From: Streptomyces griseoruber | GTDB taxonomy: Bacteria; Actinomycetota; Actinomycetes; Streptomycetales; Streptomycetaceae | Assembly (NCBI RefSeq): GCF_001514205.1 | Contig: NZ_KQ948765.1 | Span: forward strand, 373,862 to 437,861 | Length of the DNA: 64,000 nucleotides | Direction of reading: 5' to 3' | Position numbers and translations under genes: made by a program | The notes under the pieces: generated by a model | Database searches by the model: none | Seen by the model: the letters and a program-made list of their open reading frames with translations, nothing else | What the model was told of the DNA's origin: nothing | Shown here: positions 35,730 to 43,114 of the stretch, piece after piece | Numbering within the stretch: the stretch's first letter is position 1 | Layout: every line of letters begins with the position of its first letter

Positions 35730-36698
35730 TCATGCCCCCTCCTCCGGCGGCAGCAGTCCGCTGTCCCGCAGCTCCTGCCAGAAGGCGGCGGGGACCGGGG
35801 TGGCGAACTGCTCCGCGCAGTCGTCGGCCTCCGCCGCCGAGCGGGCGCCGACCAGGACGCTCGCGACCGCCGGGTGGGCGGCGCAGAAGGCCAGGGCGGC
35901 GGCGCGCAGTGTGATGCCGTGCCGCTCCGCCACCGCCTTCATGCGCCGCGCCTTGTCGAGCAACTCGGGCGGGGCGGGCGCGTAGTTGTACGTGGCGGAG
36001 GGGCCGGGGTCGGCGAGCAGCCCGGAGTTGAAGGCGCCGCCGATGACGACGGACACGCCCCTCTCGACGGCCGCCGGCAGCAGCTCGGCGGCGGCGCGCT
36101 GGTCGAGCAGGGTGTGGCGGCCCGCGCAGAGCACCACGTCGACGTCCGTCTCGCGGACGAACCGGGTGAGCATCTCGGCCTGGTTCATGCCCGCGCCGAT
36201 GGCCCCGACCAGGCCCTCGGAGCGGAGCTTCTCCAGGGCGGGGTAGCCCTCGCGGAAGGCCTGTTCGGCGTGGTCGTCGGGGTCGTGCAGATAGACGACG
36301 TCGACGCGGTCGAGGCCGAGGCGTTCGAGGGAGGCGTCCAGGGAGCGCCGTACACCGTCGGCGCTGAAGTCCCAGACGCGGCGGTGGGTGGCGGGCACCG
36401 CGAAGCCGTTGGCCAGGTCGTCGCCGCCGTCCGCAGAGGGCTCCAGGAGGCGGCCCACCTTGGTGGACACCGTGTACGCGGTGCGCGGGTGGGCGCGCAG
36501 GGCGGCGCCGAGGCGGCGCTCGGAGAGGCCCAGTCCGTAGTGCGGTGCGGTGTCGAAGTAGCGCACGCCGTGGCGCCAGGCGGCGGCGACGGTGGCGTGG
36601 GCCTGTTCCTCGGACACCTCGGTGTAGAGGTTGGCGAGGGGGGCGGTGCCGAGGGCCAGGCCGGTGACCTGGACGGGGCTGCGGCCGAGGGCGGTCAC
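35730..36698 (-). CDS. Aldo/keto reductase, probable L-fucose (aldose) dehydrogenase
   Basis: A 322-residue AKR. The family marks are VTGLALGTAPLANLYTEVSE, VRYFDTAPHYGLGLSERRLG (Asp and Tyr of the catalytic set), STKVGRLL (Lys), DRVDVVYLHDPDD (His) and SVVIGGAFNSGLL. It resembles D-threo-aldose / L-fucose dehydrogenases of actinobacteria, which oxidise L-fucose to its lactone with NAD(P). Its GTG at 36698 overlaps the SDR stop (GTGA), and the lactonase gene follows. The position before the lactonase supports the assignment; L-galactose or D-arabinose could also be substrates. Confidence 0.8.
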   Translation of the reverse strand: MTALGRSPVQVTGLALGTAPLANLYTEVSEEQAHATVAAAWRHGVRYFDTAPHYGLGLSERRLGAALRAHPRTAYTVSTKVGRLLEPSADGGDDLANGFAVPATHRRVWDFSADGVRRSLDASLERLGLDRVDVVYLHDPDDHAEQAFREGYPALEKLRSEGLVGAIGAGMNQAEMLTRFVRETDVDVVLCAGRHTLLDQRAAAELLPAAVERGVSVVIGGAFNSGLLADPGPSATYNYAPAPPELLDKARRMKAVAERHGITLRAAALAFCAAHPAVASVLVGARSAAEADDCAEQFATPVPAAFWQELRDSGLLPPEEGA

Positions 36699-37453
36699 CG
36701 GGTCGCCGCCGGGCGCAGGCGCAGCCCCTGCATGCCGCCGTCCACGGCGAGGGCGGTGCCGGTGGTGGCGCCGGAGAGGGGGCTCGCCAGATAGGCGACG
36801 GCGCCGGCGACCTCGGCGGCGCTGACGAGGCGGCCGCTGGGCTGGCGGGCCTCCAGGGCGGCGCGTTCGGCGGCCGGGTCGGCGGCCGCGTCCAGCAGCC
36901 GGCCGATCCACGGGGTGTCGGCGGTGCCGGGGTTGACGCAGTTGACCCGGACGCCCTCGCGGACGTGGTCGGCGGCCATGGCGAGGGTGAGCGAGAGGAC
37001 GGCCCCCTTGGTCGCGCTGTAGAGCGCCCGTTGGGGCAGGCCCGCGGTGGCGGCGATGGAGCAGGTGTTGACGATCGCGGCGTGTTCCGACTGCCGGAGG
37101 TGGGGCAGGGCGGCGCGGGCCACCCGGACCATGCCGACCACGTTGACGTCGAGGACGCGGTGCCATTCGGCGTCGTCGTTGTCCTCGACGGTGCCCTGGG
37201 CGCCGATGCCCGCGTTGTTGACCAGGACGTCCAGCCCGCCGAGGTCGGCGACGGCCGCCGCGACCGCCGCGCGGACGGAGGTGTCGTCGGTGACGTCGGC
37301 GCGGTACCCGAGGAGGGGCTTGTCGACGCCGGAGGGGTCCAGGTCGAGGACGGCGACCCGGGCGCCGCGCTCGGCCAGCAGTGCGGCGGTGGCCCGGCCG
37401 ATGCCGGACGCGCCCCCGGTCACCAGGGCACTCAGCCCCGCGAAGTCGCTCAC
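36695..37453 (-). CDS. SDR dehydrogenase, probable 2-keto-3-deoxy-L-fuconate dehydrogenase
   Basis: A 252-residue classical [23 protein letters not shown] (TGxxxGIG), VLVNNAGIG (NNAG), [20 protein letters not shown] then ATKGAVL (Ser, Tyr, Lys set) and [13 protein letters not shown]. The GTG at 37453 overlaps the fuconate dehydratase stop (GTGA), and its own stop overlaps the AKR start, so three genes are chained by 4-nt overlaps. In the known non-phosphorylating L-fucose route an SDR oxidises 2-keto-3-deoxy-L-fuconate, which fits here. It could instead be the fucose dehydrogenase, with the AKR doing the later step. Confidence 0.82.
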   Translation of the reverse strand: MSDFAGLSALVTGGASGIGRATAALLAERGARVAVLDLDPSGVDKPLLGYRADVTDDTSVRAAVAAAVADLGGLDVLVNNAGIGAQGTVEDNDDAEWHRVLDVNVVGMVRVARAALPHLRQSEHAAIVNTCSIAATAGLPQRALYSATKGAVLSLTLAMAADHVREGVRVNCVNPGTADTPWIGRLLDAAADPAAERAALEARQPSGRLVSAAEVAGAVAYLASPLSGATTGTALAVDGGMQGLRLRPAATR

Positions 37454-38793
37454 GCCTCGTTCTCCTTCCGTGCAGCGAGATCGGCGGCCCAGAAGGTGCC
37501 GCCCGGGTAGGTGTAGCGCTCGATCGACTCGGGGCGCATGGCCGCCGAGAACCCCGGCGCGGTGGGCGCCGCGTAGTGCCCCGCCCGCATCACCACCGGG
37601 TCGAGGAAGTGGTCGTGCAGATGGTCGACGTATTCGATGACGCGGTCCTCGGTGGTGCCGGTGAGGGCGACGTGGTCGAACATCGACAGGTGCTGGACGA
37701 GTTCGCACAGGCCGACGCCGCCCGCGTGCGGGCAGACCGGGACGCCGAACTTGGCGGCGAGCAGCAGGATCGCGAGGTTCTCGTTGACGCCGCCGACGCG
37801 GGCGGCGTCGAGCTGGAGGACGTCGAGGGCGCCGGCCTGGAGGAGCTGCTTGAAGACGACGCGGTTGTGGACGTGTTCGCCGGTGGCCACCTTGACCGGG
37901 GCGACGGCCCGGCGGACGGCGGCGTGGCCCAGGATGTCGTCGGGGCTGGTGGGTTCCTCGATCCAGTAGGGGTCGAACTCGGCGAGGGCGCGGGTCCAGC
38001 GGATCGCCTCGTCGACGTCCCAGCGCTGGTTGGCGTCGATCGCGAGCCGGATCCCGGGGCCGACGGCGGCACGGGCGGCACGGCAGCGCCGTACGTCGTC
38101 GGCGAGGTCCGCGCCGACCTTCAGCTTGATCTGCCGGAAGCCGTCGGCGACGGCCCGGACGGCGAGCCGGGTCAGCTTCTCGTCGTCGTAGCCGAGCCAG
38201 CCGGCGGAGGTGGTGTAGGCGGGGTAGCCGCGCTCCAGCAGGTGCGCGGTGCGCTCGGCGGCGCCCTCCCTGCCGTGCACCAGCAGGGCCAGGGCCTCGT
38301 CGGGGGTGAGGGCGTCGGTGAGGTAACGGAAGTCGATCTGGCTCACGAGCCAGGCGGGGTCGGCCTCGGCGAGCAGCCGCCACAGCGGTTTGTCCGCGCG
38401 CTTGGCGGCGAGGTCCCAGGCGGCGTTGACGACCGCGCCGATCGCCATGTGCATCACGCCCTTCTCGGGGCCGAGCCAGCGCAGCTGGCTGTCACCGATC
38501 AGGTCGCGGCTCAGGGTGCCGGGGTCGGCGCAGAGCGCGTCGACGGACCGGCCGACCACATGGGCGCGCAGGGCCTCGATGGCGGCGACCTGCACGTCGT
38601 TCCCCCGGCCGATGGTGAAGGTGAAGCCGTGCCCCTCGTGGCCGTCGGCGGCGTCGGTGCGCAGCACGACATAGGCGGCCGAGTAGTCGGGGTCCGGGTT
38701 CATCGCGTCGGAGCCGTCGAGGTCGCGCGAGGTGGGGAAGCGGATGTCGTGGGTCTCGACCGCGGTGACACGGGCGGTGGTCGGCGGCGCCAT
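37450..38793 (-). CDS. L-fuconate dehydratase-like enolase-superfamily enzyme
   Basis: A 447-residue mandelate-racemase-type enzyme. Active-site blocks are IKLKVGADL (KxK base), [49 protein letters not shown] (His/Glu region), [20 protein letters not shown] and [20 protein letters not shown]. The length and the [20 protein letters not shown] opening match L-fuconate dehydratases, which form 2-keto-3-deoxy-L-fuconate. The ATG at 38793 has GAGGAG ahead. It is the first gene of the operon, facing the FadR-type regulator. A TTG at 38859 would add 22 residues including an 8-residue repeat, but has no ribosome site. Confidence 0.88.
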   Translation of the reverse strand: MAPPTTARVTAVETHDIRFPTSRDLDGSDAMNPDPDYSAAYVVLRTDAADGHEGHGFTFTIGRGNDVQVAAIEALRAHVVGRSVDALCADPGTLSRDLIGDSQLRWLGPEKGVMHMAIGAVVNAAWDLAAKRADKPLWRLLAEADPAWLVSQIDFRYLTDALTPDEALALLVHGREGAAERTAHLLERGYPAYTTSAGWLGYDDEKLTRLAVRAVADGFRQIKLKVGADLADDVRRCRAARAAVGPGIRLAIDANQRWDVDEAIRWTRALAEFDPYWIEEPTSPDDILGHAAVRRAVAPVKVATGEHVHNRVVFKQLLQAGALDVLQLDAARVGGVNENLAILLLAAKFGVPVCPHAGGVGLCELVQHLSMFDHVALTGTTEDRVIEYVDHLHDHFLDPVVMRAGHYAAPTAPGFSAAMRPESIERYTYPGGTFWAADLAARKENEA

Positions 38794-38808
38794 CGGCCGG
38801 CTCCTCAT

Positions 38809-38856
38809 CTGGCGTGCTTCGTGCGACAGCAGCTGACGTGCTTGGTGCGACAGCCG
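38809..38856. repeat. Imperfect 24-bp tandem repeat in the fuconate dehydratase leader
   Basis: Positions 38809-38832 and 38833-38856 match at 21 of 24 bases, sharing the core GTGCGACAGC. They lie directly upstream of the fuconate dehydratase ribosome site, between it and the operators. On the reverse strand they stay in frame with the gene and would encode RLSHQARQ and LLSHEARQ, so this could be a past N-terminal extension or simply leader DNA. Confidence 0.7.
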
Positions 38857-38862
38857 CAATAT

Positions 38863-38938
38863 TTATCAGACCACTTCGGCCCCGCAACAGCCCCCGACCG
38901 GGGCCAAGGGGCGGTATTGACCCAAGTGGTCCGACCAC
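38863..38938. promoter_or_regulatory. GntR/FadR-type operators in the divergent promoter
   Basis: GTGGTC-C-GACCAC (38926-38938) is a perfect 13-base palindrome, which includes the FadR-type TGGTCNGACCA consensus. A second, half-degenerate site, TTATCAGACCA, is at 38863-38873, near the operon promoter. The two centres are 64 bases apart. The adjacent GntR protein is the expected ligand-responsive repressor of the fucose-type operon and of itself. Confidence 0.75.
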
Positions 38939-38982
38939 ATCCATGGTTAGACTGCGCGGCACCGGCGAGGAGGAGAGTGCAC

Positions 38983-39699
38983 GTGGACGAGCCGCGGCAG
39001 GGCGGGGGCGCCGCCCCCAAGGGCACGGTGACGCAGCGCGCCATCGAGCGGATCAAGGCGATGATCGGCGAGGGGCTGCTGGAGCCGGGCCAGCGACTGC
39101 CGACCGAGCGTGATCTCGCGGCCCAGCTGGGGATCTCCCGCAGTTCGATGCGGGAGGCGATCCGGGCGCTGACGGTCCTCGGCGTGCTGGAGGCGCGGCA
39201 CGGCTCCGGGATCTACGTCACCCAGCTCCAGGCCGGTGATCTGCTGGAGACGTTCGGGGTGGTCGCCGATCTCTCGCGCGGGCCGCGGCTGGTGGAGCTG
39301 CTGGAGGTGCGGCGGATCCTGGAGTCGACGGCGACCGCGCTGGCCGCCGCTCGGATCACCCCCGCCCAACTGGCCGTGGTGGAGGGCCACTTGGCGGCGA
39401 TGAACGCGACGGAGGACCCGGAGGAGATCCTCGCCCACGACCTCGCCTTCCACCGGGCGATCGCCGAGGCCGCGGGCAACGAGACGATGGCGGCGATCCT
39501 GGAGGGCCTGTCCTCGCGCACGTTCAGGGCCCGGGTGTGGCGCGGCTACCGCGAGGAGGGGGCGTTCGACCGCACCCGGCGCGAGCACGCCGCGATCCAC
39601 CGCGCCCTCGCCGCGCACGATCCGGAGGCGGCCCGCGCGGCGGCGGCCGCGCATGTCGGCGAGGTGGAGGAGTGGCTCCGGGCGCAGGTGGGTTCCTGA
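38983..39699 (+). CDS. FadR-subfamily GntR transcriptional regulator
   Basis: A 238-residue regulator. The winged helix is VTQRAIERIKAMIGEGLLEP, QRLPTERDLAAQLGISRSSM and REAIRALTVLGVLEARHGSG. The all-helical FCD domain follows, with metal-binding residues in HDLAFHRAIAEAAGNETMAA and REHAAIHRALAAHDPEAARA. FadR-type regulators often bind sugar acids or keto acids. It diverges from the fuconate dehydratase operon with its palindrome between them, so it probably represses that operon until a pathway intermediate binds. The start was set at GTG 38983, nine bases after GGAGG; GTG 38977 is possible. Confidence 0.9.
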   Translation: MDEPRQGGGAAPKGTVTQRAIERIKAMIGEGLLEPGQRLPTERDLAAQLGISRSSMREAIRALTVLGVLEARHGSGIYVTQLQAGDLLETFGVVADLSRGPRLVELLEVRRILESTATALAAARITPAQLAVVEGHLAAMNATEDPEEILAHDLAFHRAIAEAAGNETMAAILEGLSSRTFRARVWRGYREEGAFDRTRREHAAIHRALAAHDPEAARAAAAAHVGEVEEWLRAQVGS

Positions 39700-39786
39700 C
39701 CGATTCCCCGGCGGCCTCTCGACTCGGGCCGCCGGGCCGGGCATGGTTTCTCCCTACGTACTCACCAGTAGCACCAAGGAGTCGCC

Positions 39787-41136
39787 GTGACCACCTGGGT
39801 CGGCAGGACCGCCGTCGAGATCGCCGCCGCCGTGCGGGAGAAGCGGGTCACCCCGCGTGAGGTGGTGGCGGAGCACCTCGCCCGGATCGCACGCCTGGAC
39901 GGCCGGATCGGGGCGTTCCGGGTGGTGCGGGCCGAGGCCGCGCTCACCGAGGCGGACGAGGTGGCGGCCCGCTCCGATCTGGCCGAACTGCCGCTGGCCG
40001 GGGTGCCGGTGGCGGTCAAGGACAATCTGGCGGTGCGGGGCGAGTCGACCCGGGTCGGCTCGGCCGCGACCCCGGACACGCCGGCCGGTGCCGACCATGT
40101 GACCGTGGCCCGGCTGCGGGAGGCCGGTGCGGTGGTCGTGGGGCTGACGAACGTGCCGGAGCTGTGTGTCTTCGGCACCACCGAGGGCGTGCACGGCACG
40201 GCCCGCAACCCCTGGGACACCTCGCGCACGGCGGGCGGCTCGTCCGGCGGCAGCGCGGCGGCGGTGGCCGCGGGGATGGTGCCGATCGCGCTCGGCAACG
40301 ACGGCATGGGCTCCCTGCGCATACCCGCCGCCAACTGCGGTCTGGTGACCATCAAGCCGGGGCACGGGGTGGTGCCCGCGGGCATAGGCGACGGCGACTG
40401 GTTCGGGATGTCGGAGAACGGCCCGCTGGCCACGACGGTCGAGGACGCCCGGCTGATGCTGTCGGTCCTGGCGGACGACACGGGGGCCGTACGGCAGGAC
40501 GACGAGCCCGGCGCGCTGCGGATCGCGGTGTCGGTGCGCAGTCCGCTGGCGGGGGTCACGGTGAGCGCCCCGTACGCGGCCGCGGCGCGGGACGCGGCCG
40601 GGGTGCTGATGAAGGCGGGCCATCAGGTACGGCGGGCCGACCCGAGCTTCCCGCTGTCGCTGGGCGTGACCTCGCTGGCCCACTGGACGGCGGGCACGGC
40701 CGTGGACGCGGCGCCCCTGGACGCCCGGCTGCTGACCCGGCGCACCCGGGTGCACGCGGCGCTCGGCCGGCGCTTTCTGAACGGGGTGCGGGGCGGCTCG
40801 GCGCGGGAGGAGCTGCGCCGGCGCCTGGAGCCGTTCTTCGAGGAGTACGACGTCCTGCTCACGCCGGCGCTGGCGCGGCGTTCGCCGAGGTCACAGCCGT
40901 GGCACGAGCGGGGCTGGCTGCGCAATGTGCTGGCCAACACGAACTACTCGCCGCTCACGCCGCCGTGGAACCTGACCGGGTGGCCCGCGATGGCGGTGCC
41001 GTTCGGCACGCTGCCCTCGGGGGCGCCGGCCGCCGTGCAGCTGGTGGGGCGGCCCGGGTCCGAGGCGGAGCTGCTGCGGGTCGCGGAGCAGCTGGAGGGG
41101 CTGCGCCCATGGACGCGGACGGCGCCGCTCGACTGA
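39787..41136 (+). CDS. Amidase signature-family hydrolase
   Basis: A 449-residue amidase. The catalytic Lys lies in VPVAVKDNLAVRG near residue 78. The Ser pair is in TAGGSSGGSAAAVAAGMVPI and GNDGMGSLRIPAANCG (the usual GTDGGGSIRIPA). Its DNDG/GMG variation in the oxyanion segment is mild. Substrates may be aliphatic or aryl amides; the family alone does not decide. The GTG at 39787 is 87 bases behind the GntR gene in the same direction, so co-transcription is possible. A strong bidirectional terminator follows. Confidence 0.87.
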   Translation: MTTWVGRTAVEIAAAVREKRVTPREVVAEHLARIARLDGRIGAFRVVRAEAALTEADEVAARSDLAELPLAGVPVAVKDNLAVRGESTRVGSAATPDTPAGADHVTVARLREAGAVVVGLTNVPELCVFGTTEGVHGTARNPWDTSRTAGGSSGGSAAAVAAGMVPIALGNDGMGSLRIPAANCGLVTIKPGHGVVPAGIGDGDWFGMSENGPLATTVEDARLMLSVLADDTGAVRQDDEPGALRIAVSVRSPLAGVTVSAPYAAAARDAAGVLMKAGHQVRRADPSFPLSLGVTSLAHWTAGTAVDAAPLDARLLTRRTRVHAALGRRFLNGVRGGSAREELRRRLEPFFEEYDVLLTPALARRSPRSQPWHERGWLRNVLANTNYSPLTPPWNLTGWPAMAVPFGTLPSGAPAAVQLVGRPGSEAELLRVAEQLEGLRPWTRTAPLD

Positions 41137-41152
41137 GCGCGAGCGGCCGGGG

Positions 41153-41191
41153 CCGCATGGGCGTGGCCCGCGGAGTGCCACGTCCATGCGG
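41153..41191. terminator. Strong bidirectional hairpin terminator
   Basis: CCGCATGGGCGTGGC (41153-41167) pairs with GCCACGTCCATGCGG (41177-41191) at 14 of 15 positions across a nine-base loop. It lies between the converging amidase and small peptide genes. Confidence 0.85.
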
Positions 41192-41221
41192 TCGGCGGAT
41201 CGCGAGGGTGGGCCGGGCGGC

Positions 41222-41395
41222 TCAGTCCACGCTGGGCAGGATGTGGTCCTCGGCGAGGTCGTCCTCGTAGCCGGCCAGGCGGATCGGGGCGGAGCGCGCC
41301 CACACGTCGAGGCTGCCGATCTCGCCGGGCCTGCGGCCGGCGCGCTCCGTGCGTTCCTTGGGGCGTTGTTCGCGATTCGTCTTCTCCGGTGTCAC
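41222..41395 (-). CDS. Orphan 57-residue peptide, unrecognised
   Basis: A GTG at 41395 is preceded on its strand by AAGGAG with six bases between, a near-ideal ribosome site, and the frame has Streptomyces codon bias. The peptide has a highly charged N-terminal half (EKTNREQRPKERTERAGRR). A distinct C-terminal half follows: GSLDVWARSAPIRLAGYEDD, then LAEDHILPSVD. This two-part design (leader-like, then acidic core-like with Trp, Tyr, Ser and Asp/Glu) recalls a modified-peptide precursor, but no modifying enzyme or exporter is adjacent and there is no Cys. It could also be a small regulator. A strong terminator lies downstream and a 455-base control region upstream. Confidence 0.65.
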   Translation of the reverse strand: MTPEKTNREQRPKERTERAGRRPGEIGSLDVWARSAPIRLAGYEDDLAEDHILPSVD

Positions 41396-41850
41396 CGCGC
41401 ACTCCTTATGTGTCGGGTCACCCTCGGGGCGTGCCGGCCAGTCTGCGGTCCGGCGCTTAACGCTCCCTCGGGTCGGGCTGGAGTCGATGGCGACGCGGTG
41501 GTGCCGGTGACTCCCAGGAGAGCTGGCCGTTGTGAACCGGCGCGTCCCAGACGGACGGTGGGTGTGGGTGGCACTCCGTCCTGCTGTCCGTCGATACAGA
41601 CTAACCAAATGAGCGGGGTGCCGCTCGATAGCGCCGAAAATTTGAGGTAACCATGGCGTGTCACCTACGGCACCGTGTAGGTGAATTGAACCCTTTTCGG
41701 TGGTTTCGCACCTGTCGAGTTCACCCGTCCGGCGTAGGCGGCCCCGTCCGGGCGACGGTCGGCCGCGTCGTTCAAGTGCCGTTCGCCCCGTCGCAAGCAC
41801 GCCATGATCTGCTGAGGTACCGAACGGCTGTCTCGCGGGAGGACTGACGC
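41396..41850. other. Long AT-richer divergent intergenic region with a palindrome
   Basis: No gene is supported in these 455 bases. The part 41580-41720 is clearly less GC-rich than the rest of the window. It holds a perfect inverted repeat, TCACCTAC (41661-41668) with GTAGGTGA (41677-41684) across eight bases, plus nearby gaggtaacc and gttcaccc pieces that echo the arms. It should contain the promoters of the peptide gene (41395) and of the HD-like gene (41851). The palindrome may be an operator for an unlinked regulator. Confidence 0.55.
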
Positions 41851-42294
41851 ATGGAGCTGCGCAGCGTCGAGGAGCTGATGGACCTGCTGTACGCGTGCCG
41901 GGGCGTGCCCGAGTCCCCGGGCGGGCCGGCCCACGGGGTCGACCTGCACGACCACGCGCTCCAGACGGCGGCGCTGCTGCGCCGAAGTCGGCCCGCGGAC
42001 AAGGAACTCCAGCTGACCGGCCTGGTCCACCCCATCGGCCGCCTCCTGCGCCCCGCGGACCCCACCGGCCGCGCCGAGCGCACCGCCAAGGCCGTACGCC
42101 CCCTGCTCGGCCCCCGCGTCGCCCATCTGCTCCGGCTGCACCCCTGGCGCGGCACCGACGACGACCTGGCCCGTCTCCACCAGGCCGACGAGGACGGCCG
42201 CTCCCCCGGCGTCGACGCGGGGGTCCTGGAGGACTGGCGCACGGTGCTGGAGCTGATCGCGGCCCGCAACTCCCGTCTCGGGGCTGTCGATTGA
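41851..42294 (+). CDS. HD-domain-like protein lacking metal ligands
   Basis: A 147-residue protein resembling the PhnZ/inositol-oxygenase-type HD family. It opens ELRSVEELMDLLYACRGVPE, then VDLHDHALQTAALLRRSRPA, then LQLTGLVHPIGRLLRPAD. In active relatives the second block has His-Asp (VHDIGH) and a following GHAEH; here they read VHPIGR and GRAER, so the Asp and two His ligands are gone. The protein is also shorter than usual. It probably is not an oxygenase or phosphohydrolase and may be a binding or decaying protein. The ATG at 41851 is 25 bases upstream of the SDR gene set. Confidence 0.6.
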   Translation: MELRSVEELMDLLYACRGVPESPGGPAHGVDLHDHALQTAALLRRSRPADKELQLTGLVHPIGRLLRPADPTGRAERTAKAVRPLLGPRVAHLLRLHPWRGTDDDLARLHQADEDGRSPGVDAGVLEDWRTVLELIAARNSRLGAVD

Positions 42295-42319
42295 GCGCCC
42301 GCCGTGAGACCGTACCCCG

Positions 42320-43114
42320 ATGACCTCGTCGTACGGCTTGCACGGCAGGGCCGCCGTCGTCACGGGCGCCACCCGGGGCATCGGCCGGGCGGTGGCACGG
42401 ACCCTGGCGGAGGCGGGGGCGCAGGTCTGCGTGAGCGCCCGGAACCCCGACGAGGTCCGGCGGACCGCCCGTGAGCTGGGCGGGGTGGGCCTGCCCGGGA
42501 GCATCGCGGACCCCGGGCACCCCGAGGCGCTCACCGACCTGTGCCTGAGCACGTTCGGCCGCCTGGACGTCCTGGTCAACAACGCGGCGACGAACCAGCC
42601 GTACGGCCCCCTCATGGACGCGGACCCGGCCCTGTGGCGCGAGGCCTTCACCGTCAACGTCGAGGCTCCGCTACGACTCGTGCAGTGCGCCTGGCACGGC
42701 TGGATGCGCGAACACGGCGGAACCGTGATCAACATCTGCACGGAGGGCGCGGGCCACGTGGGCCCCGGCGTCGGCGCCTACGGCACCAGCAAGGCGGCCC
42801 TCCTCCACCTCACCCAACAGCTCGCGGGCGAACTCGGGCCGGCGGTCCGGGTCAACTCGGTCTCCCCCGGCCTGGTACGGACGGAGATGGCACGGTTCGT
42901 GTGGGAGCCGGGGGAGGACGAGATCGCGGCGGGCCTGCCGCTGGAGCGCATCGGCGAGCCGGAGGACGTGGCCGGAGCGGTCCTCTGGCTGGCCTCGGAC
43001 GCCGCAGCGTGGATCACCGGAGCAGACGTGCTGGTGGACGGCGGTACGCGTGTGAGAAGGGCACGCACAGCACCCCCCACGACCCGCACCACTCACCACT
43101 TGCCCGGCGCGTAA
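42320..43114 (+). CDS. SDR-family oxidoreductase
   Basis: A 264-residue classical SDR with AVVTGATRGIGRAVARTLAE (TGxxxGIG), VLVNNAATN (NNA-variant), YGTSKAALLHLTQQLAGELG (YxxxK) and VNSVSPGLVRTEM. The catalytic Ser position reads INICTEGAG, so Thr may replace Ser. It ends in a short basic tail. It is 25 bases behind the HD-like gene. Its last 22 bases overlap the end of the converging gene at 43093, which is unusual. The substrate is unknown; the beta-ketoacyl reductase subgroup is closest. Confidence 0.83.
   Translation: MTSSYGLHGRAAVVTGATRGIGRAVARTLAEAGAQVCVSARNPDEVRRTARELGGVGLPGSIADPGHPEALTDLCLSTFGRLDVLVNNAATNQPYGPLMDADPALWREAFTVNVEAPLRLVQCAWHGWMREHGGTVINICTEGAGHVGPGVGAYGTSKAALLHLTQQLAGELGPAVRVNSVSPGLVRTEMARFVWEPGEDEIAAGLPLERIGEPEDVAGAVLWLASDAAAWITGADVLVDGGTRVRRARTAPPTTRTTHHLPGA

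Noticed and set aside
41392..41664. Reverse frame of 90 codons upstream of the orphan peptide
   Set aside because: Poor third-position GC (AAA, TTT, CTA codons), no ribosome site; it is the AT-richer control region.
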